Source of the DNA: Rhexocercosporidium sp. MPI-PUGE-AT-0058
Lineage: Eukaryota > Ascomycota > Leotiomycetes > Helotiales
Length of the DNA stretch: 64,000 nucleotides
Direction of reading: 5' to 3'
NCBI GenBank assembly: GCA_020746875.1
Contig: JAGTJL010000012.1
Coordinates: forward strand, 1,426,001 to 1,490,000
Each line of letters starts with the position of its first letter. Position 1 is the first letter of the stretch. The position numbers were made by a program, and so were the translations under genes. The notes under the pieces were generated by a model. It worked only from the letters and a program-made list of their open reading frames with translations, was not told the origin of the DNA and searched no databases. Below are positions 21,965-34,352 of the stretch, piece after piece.

Positions 21965-24900
21965 GCAGCCAGACATTGGCACTGCCGCATGAGCATCGTT
22001 CCAAACTATCACCACCCACAACTCTCAGCCCTACCCGGCGTCGTCCTTTGTGCTCCCGCACAGTGCGGGACCATCATCATGTCCCAAGAAACCGTTTCTA
22101 GACAGGTTCAGCTTCAGGGATCACATTTTGCCTTCACCGTCATCTTTGGATTCCGCAAATCGTACTATCGAAGCTTGATGGATCACGATGGAAGTTTTGG
22201 AGATGCTCGTTGGTGCTTTGTGGCGCTCCGCCTAGTCCCGTGGATTTTGGATGGTCCATGAAACCCGCCTCCTCCCGGCGATCTTATCACGGGCAACGCG
22301 TCAAGGAACTGCGCTTAAAGTCTTGCGGTGAGCAGTCTTCATTTGGAATCATTCATTTGATAGGCAGATCCAAGACGGCTGTCATCTCCCAGTTACATGG
22401 AATTTGTTAAGTCCGATCTCCAGCTTTCGGATCGCAGCCGAATGTTTACCCCTGAGTGCTAGGTCATCACGTTCTATTCTCTGCTTCAATTTGTCATATC
22501 CTTTGAATAGCATCGCATAGCTCTTCAAATCATGCTCTACATTTCGTAGACATCAGCGCTAACATCAGCTCTCGTCCTGTCGTTCTCATCGACAGATGGG
22601 AAGCATCCGTAAACTTCGAGGCAGTGAACTATGCCACATTCCTATCCGGAATTTCACGTCAAAGCATAGCTGGTATGTACGTGGCGTTGTTCCTTGTGGT
22701 GATAGAAGCCATCTGAATAGCCTATCAGATGGTCGAGAGGCATGTATATGTTCTCTACCTGGAACAAACAGCTTCGTGCCACCACCACCCACTTTTCAGC
22801 CATGGCAGCTAGGAGATTTCGTCGCGCCATCGTGACTCTCAGAGCCAATCCGGCTCTTCCCAGAGAATAAACCGTCCATCCGCCACAACACTGCAACACA
22901 CAGCCCAGGACGAGACTAAGGACATCCCGAGATGGGACACTGCAAAGGCATCAGATGGCAAACCTCAACGGTTCTGAAGTTTCGGTTCATGCCAGAAGGG
23001 AGAGTGGAAATTACAAGGAGCTTTCTTTAGCAACAGTCTCTCGATTGATCAGATGCTGATTCATCTTACGAGCCGACAGGCGGATATGAGGTTCCATGAG
23101 TTGTTGCTGGAGGTCGCTTGGCAAACCCCCTATCACACTTGATACTGTACGACTGGCACCCGACGGCCAGGTTCAGTGCTTGCTGCTCCCACCTCCCTCC
23201 CGCCGTATTTTCTGACATGGTACCTCTTCCAGGTTGTTCCTGCCACCCATTGATCCCTACTTCGAGGGACCCCTTGAACGTCCATTACCTGTGCGTCTCG
23301 GGTTCGGCTCGTCAAGATAACAGAAGCAGGCAAAAGCACTATTGTTTCTCACAGAACCATAATCCCTCTTGCCCGGGTACCATTCTCGACATTGGGACAT
23401 GTTCCCATCCACTCTGTTTCCAGTCAAGTCCCTTTCAGGGGTAGATAAAGTGCTGACAACCCCCGCCCTGACGGCTGTGTTCCAAGAACATATCTATGGG
23501 TCTATGAAGGGCTGAGCGCCTGAATGCTCAATGGTCTTCGCTTACGAGATGAAGTGGTGGGAGAGTGGCTCCCGCAAGCGCTTGCTTCGTCCACCAGATT
23601 CTTGACTTTGCAGCTTAAGCGCCATGAAGCTGAATCAAGATCTCACGGTCAGTACTCAATGTACGTACATTGACGGGAGGCTTTTTAAAGTTTCATGGGG
23701 ATTCTCTACTGATCTCGAAGACGGGATATCGACTAGATTATGAAGTCATTGCCTGTCATATCTCTCTTTGTGAATGTCAAAACCAGTTCAGACTCATAAA
23801 GATGGCTTTTGATAGGGGGAATGTCCGAGGTGACCAGATCATTTCAACTCCCACTCTTAGACGAGAGGTTCAGGAGGAACATTTCCCCCGAGACCCTTCA
23901 TTTGTTCGATCTGAGAGCGTCGGGGACACGGACAAATTCAAAGTGACAGGAAACTTCTGCGGAAGTATTCAAGCAGTGACGAAACTGAAACATCCGGTCA
24001 CAAAACGTTCAACCTGCAGCATCTACACACAGATTGATATTTCGATCTCTTATTCGTTCCTCGCCTCACTTTCGCATTTCCTAGACTGCCCAGGCCAGTA
24101 GTATCGTTCATATCGTCAACGGGAAGGTGAAATGAAGCACACTCTGGGATGGCATGGGGTCCAAAAAGTTCCGTGCCCAGAATTTGCTAAACGACAGCCA
24201 AAGTTCCATTGGATACCTCAACAACTCCTAATTTGACCCCCGAATCCGAGATATCTACAAGTCAACGGGACGTACCTAAGTGGTGCCAGCAGTTCAATGC
24301 GCTAGAGATAGCTGGCGAGCTGGCTCAATGCCAACATGCTTGAAGATTGGAAACATGGATTTTCACTGGCTTGAATCACGAGAGACCTGTCACATCAAAT
24401 CCGTCAAATATAAAAGTGAGTACTGGGATTTCAAGAGTGATTTCTGTGCCTCAGGCTAGCGCAAGAAGTCTTCTGGTACCATCTGCCTACGATCTCACAG
24501 CACATGCTTCCCTGGCCACAAGGACCCAGAATAGTGTGGCTGTGAAAGTACCAAGCATTCCACCTGGAGATTAACTTCCCGTTCTGCAACACTTCGATAT
24601 GTACGCAACGTGACAGTGGATAGAGTGTTTTCTAGCACTCACCGCCGCATTTCCAGTGGGTTTGGCTGTTTTCAGGCTGAACTGTCCACTGAAGGGTTGT
24701 CATTCTGCGGTATTAAAGCTCGGGACCTCCGCAATGGCGGGTGAATCATAAGGCTGAGGCCAACCCAGGGATCGTGCGTCGCCATGCATGCGACTGATGC
24801 GAGGAGGGGGTCGATTAATCTCATTGGTCAAGAAAACGATCGAACGGACCGGGATATCACCAGGGGGCTCTGATGTGTTCGGCCGGGTAACACTGGAGGT

Positions 24901-27900
24901 CGGCGTCTAATAAGGGACAAGGATTCCTGCTTCAAACGCGCAGTTGGCACTCACCGCCGTGGACGATCTTGAGAGCATAGACGGAACCCGAGCGCAGGGA
25001 AGGCCTCTTATGGGAGAGTATGGCCGTGTAAAAATGCCTGCCGCCAGGTTAGCAAGTTGAGTTACAGCAGTCAGAAGTCATTTCGTGATCTGTGTCCCCC
25101 AGCACAGGCATCCACCGGGGATATGGCATAGGACAAGGGCCCCTGCAGTCGAACGGATGGATCTTGCACCGGAAGCAATTGTCCAAGGGGGGTGGAGGTG
25201 GTGGGTGGATGGTGGTGGCCTGGCCTGTCTTCTCGAATGGTGCGTGCGAGTTCCTTGATCTAGCCGTATCTGGTCAATTAACAGCATTTACCAGCCACCC
25301 TTGCCCCTCTCAGCCCTATCCTAGAGTACGAGCGGTGGTCGGCCGCCTCTAAGCCGCTTCCGGCTAGCAATTCGTCGTTAAGTTCTGACGATTATCGGTC
25401 GCTGGGGCGGCCACCAAATCTTCTGCTGGGCCTTACTAAGAACCTTAGAGCACGCCCAAGGGGATTCAGATCTGCGCCTCCCTCTTCACAAGGCTATCAA
25501 CCTAGTCGCTTGTCGTACTTTTGACCAATGAGCGGCCTGGGATAGAGCCAGGACTGCTCTGACCTATCAACGTCCCCGTTTCGCATTATCGTGAATTGGC
25601 CCCCACGAGGATCCCTCAGTATGTTATCCCTCTACAGGCCTAGTTGGGTACTTCTTTTCCTTGTTTGGTTCTTACGATGTCTACGAGCTCCGGCTGCTAG
25701 TTAACTCCGTGGTCATGAAGGGTCGAATTTCGCGGCATTAAACTTTCCACGCAAATTGCCATCACCCGAATCTCAAGATGGACATTCATCTGTTATTATT
25801 GTTCTAGCCTAACTTGGCATTCTTGATGTGATATGGACAGGCGGCCGAAGTTACTAGCTCAGGGATGCTCTCAAGCCTCTCATCCACCCGAAGCATCTGC
25901 ATGATATTATTTCTCCGCCGCGTCTAGCTTCGCTCTTTCCTTTCTCGATCATCCGAACCCGATCTTGGCTACCAGTAGCCTACATTCCAGTTCTGATATA
26001 TATCTTCTCGGCCCTATATTATTTCAAGCGCGCAAAGCTCAAGGATCGGCAGACCTGGTCCTGGATCCTCCATGGTGGATTCACAATCGCAATGCCTCAA
26101 AGGACGCTTCTCGTACGAGACAGCCAATGAAAATCGGTGAACCGAACAGGCTTCGATACCTCTTGAACACGGGGCTGGTACAGCATCAGATCCAGATGCT
26201 CGTACAGACTCACTTTCTTGAAGCTTCCATGGCTCATCAGATGGTCAACCCTTACGATGCAACAAATACATTGGCGAGCTATCACGACTGATGACGATCG
26301 TAAGGGTGAAGACTAGTTTGAAGATTCCGTTTCAACTGACTGCACGAATCTGCGCTTCGGGATCGCATTCAGTCACAAGTGGTCGAATCGATACGACGAG
26401 TTCTTTCCTTCCTTCCTCTTTTTCGATTCCACTCTCCCGAATCGAATAGGGGAGCGACTTGATCCCACGTCGTGGCTTTGCGCCTCCCGAGCCATCGTAG
26501 TGTGTTCAGGAGCTGTTTCATCTTCACGAACCGTTGTGCCTTTTTCTTCGGGTGCCGCGTGTGTGTGTCTGTGTGTGTGCGCCAGGCCAGGTCCCAGCCT
26601 CGCATTTTGCGAGCCAGCCTTGCATACTGTACAAACCCTTGGAATGGTGGCACGTTCCCCTGGTCCTTCGCCCCCAAACTGCATCGCACAGTCGGTTGGG
26701 GGGTGAAGTCGGATCCAAAAGACACCGATGCGTTGTCCAAGGCGCGGCCCACGACTGGATCATGTCTACGAATCCTGCATTAGCCATCCAGTCAAGTGAT
26801 TCGGACATTGTGCGGCACAGCAAATCCCGTCGGGGCTTGCAAGCTGCCGTCGTCGTCGTCGTCGTCCTCTACTCGTACCGTACCGTCCCGTAGTCTATCT
26901 GGTTATTTGGATTGTCGAATGCTGCGGCCAGTTCACACGTTGCTTGCAGATCCGCGAAATTTACAGTGCATCAATATTCCCTCCTACTTTTGGGTATGCG
27001 TGCAGAAAGGCTGTGGGCCTCGTAACATTACCAGGCTACCTCTTCGGTGCGTTTTCTGCCTATATTGTTCGTGTACGGGGTAGGATTTTTACGATGAGCC
27101 ATTCGGCCGAGATGCATGCTTTAAATGGATTTCTAACTCGTGGACAAAATAGGTAAACAAAACTGAAGTTTCAATGTGACTTTCATTCCTCCTGCAAGTC
27201 AAATTGTCTTTCAGGGATGGATGAAAAGATAGGTAAATGTACAATGGTGGCTCAGTGTTTGACGCTCGCAGATTCATCCAGGCTTTCCAAATATCTGAAG
27301 CTCATGAGGGGTGCTTCCATTGTCGCACCACTGTGCTTGGTAGAAAATATACTGCCCCACTTCCAGTTCAATTTCACGAATCGACCGGTCTGGCTTAACT
27401 GCAGGTCTCTGTATTGGTAAAAAGTTCACATGTCCATCCTCCTGCAGTGTCAATTTCGATCTAGTACAGAAGTACTTTTGTAGGTATCATCGGCACTTGT
27501 CCAGGATGCAAGCTCGGCCTCAACCTCGCGTTCGCATTCCACCTGCAAGCCCCCTCCGTCCCCTCACACATTGCAAGCACTTGGCATCGGTATATGGGCG
27601 CTTATATCGCTTCAGTGGCGGCAGGACGGCAACATCTAAGCCCAACCTAAACGGAGTTCTAGGCCATGGATTGCTGGACTGATTGATTGTATGGGGCCTG
27701 TAAGTGCCATTTTCCCTCGAAGCCGCAGAAGTCCACAAAAGATCGCATTCCGGCCCCTGGCACAGTGCAGTATCAATAGACCCCGGGCCGAATCCTGGAT
27801 CCTCATTGGCTGGGTCGTAATGAGAAGCAGATAGCGTGTGTTGTTGAACGGCGCAGCCATGCTATGCCATGCCAGAAATGAAAGAATAAAGATACCTACC

Positions 27901-30279
27901 CCAGATCTGCGACTGCGCGTGTCTTTTGTGTGTTGGAACTGGGAAGTGGAGAGGACAGGTTGCAGTCTCTTGTTGTCCTGAAGTGGCCACCCCTCCTTGC
28001 ACTTGTGATTTGTGCATGGGGAGCTCCTGGATTGTGCTTCATGTACAGGAAGGTTGTGGAGATCGTCCGAGTTTAACAGTTTTGTGGGTGCCTAGGAGTC
28101 CGAGATTGTGTTTCATTGCTCCCATCTTTGGAAGGGGGGTTGAGATCCATCTGTTTAGTCTTCTACGAAGAGACCTGTCGTCTTGTGCCAATGTTCCCAC
28201 TTGAACTCTAATTCCACAACGGTTCGGAGATAATTCTATCCCCCGCGGAGTATAGGCACACTCCATATAGGTACGCCATACAATTTATGAGTTCAGTAGG
28301 GATGTCTGTGGTGGCAAGGCAAAGGCAAACGGCGAGGATTGAAGCACACCGACATGGCTGTGTTGATATTCCTGGTCGCATTTGGAATGCGAGAGGTAGC
28401 CACTGTCTTGAGGCTGGCCTCACGAGCTTTGAGAATCCATCGTGCGAATCCTTTTCTGCTGTGGCTATTCCCAGATACAAGCTGCGCCCAGTTTGAATTT
28501 GCACCCCATTCCATGGACTCATCTGCCCATCTTTGTCTGTGTCTGCTCGAACAGCTTCGGGTGGTCGTATCATGCCATTGGTAGCATATCGCAGTGAGGA
28601 AGGCTTTGTAGTGATCCATCGTGAGGACCTCCGATCATCGCGCATACAATGGACAGATGCGTAGGAAACGGGTCTTTTCTGCCTCCTTCTCCTCGGTAGG
28701 AATAGATACCATGATCGTAGCGTGAGCAGGTGAGAGCTGGCAGGCCCATAACTCTTTCGTCTTCACTTCTGCTACCCGGAAAGCTTCTGAGAAAGAGTCG
28801 AGAAAAGTCGAGGCGTGTGAGTCTCTTCTTTGACTTCGAGACTACAGGTCTTGTACCGGGGATCTGGAAAGCGCTACTCGTCAGTCTGTATTCTCATTGC
28901 GATCTCTACTCACCCATACATCCACACATTCATACACACACATCTTCTAGGTCAAGTTTCCAGTGTCTCTGTGTTTAGTCCTCAATTACTCTCTTCCAAG
29001 CACTTACTGTCTGCTGATGGCTCTCTGTAAGTGTAGTCTCTTCTTCTCGGGCTCTCAGCACACCATGCTTCACCAGCCCACATCAAAGGAACCTGCAGGC
29101 AGGTTGACTACTCGACCACCACCACCCGGGCACTCCATCCCAAATGCCAATCCTGAGAGGAAAGCTCGCAGTTGGCGTCTCGTATCGCCGTCGACGGAGT
29201 TCCGTGGTTCGTAGATTGTAAATCGCAGCTCGGTTGTCTCTACCGCTCTCTCTCTCTCTCTCTCTCGCTCGCTCCAGACTCTGCAGATCCCCAAAGTCAG
29301 ATTCTTATCAACTCAACGAGGAAAGCGGACGTTGTTGATGCTGATGACCGGACTGGACTGGTCTGGTCTGGTCTGTTGCGCAGAGAGGTAGGCAGATGTC
29401 AGCTTATATCTTTCGGCCGACTCTTCAGCTCTTTTTCCTTGGCTCAGCTCGTGAGTAAGCTTCATTCAGCTCTGAGGGAATGTTCGTCCATTGACGATGG
29501 GACCAGCGAGTGCACCTTGAGGACGGGGCTCCGTGTGGTTAATTGGGTTATTTCGTTGATTCGATGGGTTGGAGATTCGGGGACGTTTGTTGGGCTTCTG
29601 CGAGCTTGAAGGGTCCCTTGCTTCGTCGTAAGAGTATTTCTATCTAGATTCGGTGCCTAGAGACTGTCTTTAGAAGCGAGCTTCAAGGTAGTTTGCCTTA
29701 AGGTCCTCACTGTAAGGTTTAGACGTTTTATATTTGCGACCTTTCTTCGTCGTGTCTTTCGTGGAGACCGAGAAATTCTCCACATCAAAGATAATTATAT
29801 TGCCTTTTCTCATCGCAACGTCGTTCTGCTACTTAAGAAAGGTGCCTCTAATGCGATTGCTCCACATGGCAATGGAAAATATCTACAAAGACATTCTTGA
29901 ATGCCGAAAGTTGTGAACGCTGCTCATACGTCTTAGTTGACAAGCGGCTTCTGTCTTTGCTAGCCTCTTTGCTCAAAGTCATGACCTTTGTCTCTACAGC
30001 GGCGTTGCAAAAGCCATCCTCTAGCTCCATCGATGGAACGTTAACCAGACTCGAGATAATGGCGCTGGAGGTTTGGAAGACAGGCTTTCTTCTTTAGACT
30101 ATGCGCCAATCCTGTTGGCAATGAACCCGTTTACTCGTGTACAAGCAACATATGATACTTCCTCATCTGGGGGTCGGGGGTATGTCACAATATAATGAAC
30201 CACGGGCTCATACAGACTCAGAACTGCCACAATCGAAAGATGTAGTCATATAACTTCTTTACAACGATATATGTCGCAG

Positions 30280-30890
30280 CAATCCCCTTGGGTACTGATT
30301 GATGGCCTGCTGAGCCAGCTTGTTGACTAGATGCGAGTCTCCTCTCAAAACCTTGATGCTCTCGATGACGTTTCGATTACTGTCAAATTCTATACCACAG
30401 TCTTCCCAACTAAAGCACATACGATCAAGCTGTTCAAGAACTACAATTAAAACTGCTCAGACCGCTTGAGACCTCCAATTTCTGATGTTGCTAACTCCTG
30501 GATCTAGGTCGGAAAGGGAGACACGAAACCCATCTACTATCTCAATGGTGGACAGATGATGCTATGTATGTCTAGGAATGAATCCTGCATTACGCTTTCA
30601 TGGTCCATTGGTCTAATCTGGTGGTTTTGTGTTTACCGATTGAATGGCTCAGGGTCGCTTCGCTTGGAACATGTGTGAAGTAAACAAGACAAATTCGTAT
30701 CTTGGCACGGAACAACGAGATACATGAAGAGGAGAGTTTAAATTATTCCAGTAGTTTGTTTGGGGAGGCTGGACTTGTAAAGAGGATGAGAGTAGGCTGC
30801 TGACCATTGTTCAACCAAAGCTTGAAAGCGGCTTAGAATTCTACAATCGCGATGGGGCCTGCTGCTGTCGCAGCCAGACTCCATGATTAG
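30280..30890 (-). pseudogene. Possible decayed coding block, family unknown
   Basis: Reading the minus strand, about 30553-30293 carries one frame with protein-like composition. It starts near DGFRVSLSDLDPGV, continues through NIRNWRSQAV, meets one TGA, and then runs VVLEQLDRMCFSWEDCG to a stop after GLLRHISL. Upstream on the same strand an ATG near 30884 opens a 48-codon frame containing FQALVEQWSAAYSHPLYKS. No splice model joins the pieces cleanly, because the gap at the TGA has no usable intron. This could be a decayed gene, an unannotated exon set, or a chance open frame. I do not recognise the family. Confidence 0.25.
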
Positions 30891-33800
30891 TCGCCTATGG
30901 ATTCACATGGTCTTGATACGAATATTTGATACTTGGGAAATTTCCATTGGCATTCCAATCTACTGGTCCTTCTCCCATGGACTTGGACGAGATTCTCCTT
31001 TGGAAATGTCAACTTTAAAGTATGTCCTTGGGAGACGTAATGTTACAAAGGTCGTGAATAGTTCCCTCCAAAATACCCTCAAAGCCCAAAAGCACTTTTC
31101 TCCTCTCGCACATGCACATTCCTCAGCCGCAGTCGGGTCCACGACCTGTCTTCGTTGTCCTTCGATCTCTAATTCCGCACGATATTGCTTGGCTTTTTTA
31201 AGATAACACTCTACACGAGAGGCAGAGCGAAACATCAACAAGACTTTGACGTTTACAAAGACGGGTCCTCGCTAAGAGAAAGCTCGGATCGGATCAGAAT
31301 AGCGGGAAATTGTTCTCGTGGAATGGTGGTCTACCAGCGAGAAGACCATGGCTTTCCTAGCTATGTCTGTGTCGCGCTTGGTGGATTACCTGGCTCTGGA
31401 GAGGTTACCTACTTCGGAATGTACCGTGATCCTGCATCAGGTATTTCGAGTTGGGGAGCTGAGACGGATTCATGCAGAGCGGCGGAGTGCTTGACACCGA
31501 GTACTGCAATTGGCATTTGGCCAACTTCGAAACAGTTGCACTTTTGCTTTGGTGGTACGATGAAAAATATGGCAGTAACGAGAGGAGGGCTTGGGTTCGT
31601 ACGTATTTTACGTTAGGCATACTAAGTAAAGAAGGATGCAAGTTTGACAGCTGTTGTGCTTCCGCTCCGGGAGCTGTTGTGGAATGCTCGGAGACTTTAG
31701 GAATAAGACGAAAATGAGCTTGTGAACTTGCAGCGGGGTATTCTGTAGCGGGGGAGTACCGATGCAGTGACGGAAGAAGGAATGTGAGGAGCAAGAAAGG
31801 AACGAAGGAACGAAGGAAGGAGCAGAGACGGATGTTTCAGCGGAACGTGTTGTGCCATGTGCTGTGTTATGGTAACGCAGGTTCGGTGTTCGTTGTGGAA
31901 CATGTTGGAACGGTGCTCTATTGACGATCAAGATATCTCAGCCTGTGTTGCTGCCATTCATGGGTCTGTTTTCGGGGGACGTTCTTTGACTGATTTGACT
32001 CCTTGGAACTTATTGCGTGCTTCAGTTGATCCTATCTTCAAAGTCGTCCACTTTGTCTGCTTTGCTGCTCTCACTGGTCGTTGTTGAGGTTCTCCTCGGT
32101 ATCACCACACTCCTTTTGCCAGCTGCACTTGTGGTCTTGGAAATGTTGAGCAATGTGTTGTTCGTTTGTTGTTGAAACTGTAAGCACTGCTATGTGGGCA
32201 TGTTGTGACTACCGTCTGCAAGGTGCGAGGTAGAATCGAGACTAGTACTCTGCCTTCAAGATTGAATATGCTGTGAGACTTTCCTCCATCAACTATGACC
32301 CTATCTGTTGTTACCTGAGCTTGTGAAAAGGGACCATGGGCAGGTGGAGGAGGAATTATTTGCCGACAGACAGTCCTGCCACCAGTTAGACGTAGGAAAC
32401 GCTACAAGGACGTGAAGTATTGACAACTCGGGGCAGCTCCATTCAGAGGAAGTCCTGATAATTGTGCCACGCCGGGAGAATAAGTTGTCTGCTGGCTTCG
32501 GTCTCAGCCCCCGGACTGCCCTCAAGCTGCCGTGAGAGCTGTTTTGAAATATGACAGCTCAAATGTGGCCCAGTTGCCAACAGACGAGCCCTCCAGCTTT
32601 GAGCATCTGTTCCGAGGACAAGGTGTCGTACATTGGACTGCTGGTGGCCCATCCTGGTGGTTTCCTCAATCAAGAGGTAAACCTTGCTTAGTCTTTGAAG
32701 CTGACATCCAAGAAGGCTCGGGAGTTCATCTTTATATTCTTGATGTACCTTTTTTTTTGGCCAATGCAGTTGATTTGAAACGATCACAAGGCCAGATTCG
32801 CGTCGAGTCATGCGCCCGAAATTTCCTATATCAGGGGTATATCCTCATGTTGTGACTCGGCTTTTCCAAACAAAACATGGGCTCTTGTCTAGGTGCCCAA
32901 CACTTGTCGTTTATATCCATCTCGATATTGATATCATAATGCTCATTGCTCGGTTCCAATAGGCTGGACAACAAGCAGAACGGTACGGCTTGATAGGCTA
33001 AAGTGGCAACCCGCAGCAGGAGAGAACAAGCAAAGTCATACGAGTGGTCACTGTATCCCGTCCTTATATTCTCAAAAGCTTATTCCAATCCCAAAGCATG
33101 CAGCAGTAGCAGAAAACTATCCGCATACTCGAATGACGCGATTGAAGCTATCCGAATGTGCGCCGATTTCCACCGGTCGAGTTGAAGGCAGCTTGGAAAA
33201 TTGTCTGTGATACCTTCTTATCTGTCAAGTCTGCACGTTGACCCCCAGCAGAAGCAGCCTCTCAGGCCACTGGGCAACTAGATGGCTTTTTCGGCTCCGT
33301 CTGTCATTCATGAACTCCAAAGTTCATCCCGATTCAATGCAAGCGCCGAACCCTGTCCCAAGACACTTGCGCAGGAAAATCGTCCACATGTGAGTTATCA
33401 TCCAGCCACCCCGAAGGTCTCATGACAGCTGTGCCCAAGCCTACAAGAAACAAAGAGCTCGCATACGAGAACAAGCGCACAGGGTTCGCAGCTTACTTGT
33501 GATTTAACGAGGCTATCAGCTCATGTTGCCCGGAATCCGAGGAGAGAGGATGGAATGTGATCAAATGTTTAAAGACAAAACATGCAAGAACAAAGAGCCA
33601 GCCAGTAGCAAGGGATACGGGAGCTAGCTCCGCAGGTTCATCTTCAAGGCCCGGTTTGACTTCTTGAATCCTAGAGGACGAGTGCCCCAGACGTTCAAGA
33701 GGGTCAAGCCCGACTCAAGACCCTGTAGAATGCGCGAATATCCATCATTGAAGGCAAATGCAATTGGTTCTAGAGCCCGGTCCAGGAGCTTCAAGGATAC

Positions 33801-34352
33801 CAAGCGACTGGGTATGCTGGTGATTGGTGAAGAACAATCTCCACCTCATTGAACTGAGAGAAAGTTAAAAACTATCTGACTAGTGGAGAGAGAAAAGAGA
33901 GAGAATGAGGAGACGAGTGTGAGGGAGCAACGATCAACTATTGTAATAGCATCGGTACAAGAGATATAAAACAATTCAATGAAGTCTGTATCGTCATAAA
34001 GTAGTGCCAAGGGGAACCAAGACCTGAACCCTTCAGTCGATCACTTCCAGTTCGTGCTGACAGCGCCCAAGTGCCAACCCCTCCAGTGCATGATGGTTCT
34101 TCCCCCGCCACAGCCTCGAGCTATCCCAGTCCCAGTCCAAGCTTCCCCCAATCACCCACACGCCAAGCTCTACACCGTCAACACCCTCACTCCCCTCCTC
34201 CCGAACTACAATTACATGTCAGACCTCCTCCTCATCTGATCATGTTGCGTCCTACATAAACATCGATCCCTCCAAGTCATTCTTCCTTCCAGCGGCATCT
34301 GGCGTGACCAGCGAGCAAACGCTGTCCCACCAAAGCATCTGCATCTTCCATC

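Larger units (their letters stand above)
18797..34352. other. 15.5-kb interval without supportable genes between divergent bZIP and KHA1
   Basis: Both flanking genes point away, so this is a shared upstream region. Base composition is similar to genic DNA, with no AT-rich RIP block, no recognisable transposase or reverse transcriptase and no tRNA. Longest ORFs are 120-145 codons, many with non-ATG starts, as expected by chance. Visible features are CT-rich leader-like DNA just upstream of the bZIP, CAGTCAGTCAGTC at about 19635-19653, a microsatellite cluster at 20.1-22.0 kb, (GTC)n at about 26849-26868, (CT)n at about 29246-29266 and a possible decayed coding block at 30.3-30.9 kb. The 500 bases before KHA1 include a GAGA-rich patch at about 33885-33915. 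Confidence 0.55.

Noticed and set aside
23670..24101. 143-codon plus-strand ORF in the gene-free interval
   Set aside because: Non-ATG start, no recognisable motif and no splice partners. This length is expected by chance in 15 kb.
28208..28645. 145-codon minus-strand ORF in the gene-free interval
   Set aside because: No motif, and a competing open frame of similar quality lies on the other strand, which points to chance.
18797..34352. Transposon island, biosynthetic cluster or Starship-type cargo
   Set aside because: No transposase, reverse transcriptase, tyrosine recombinase or synthase signature was seen on either strand, and there is no RIP-like AT-rich composition.
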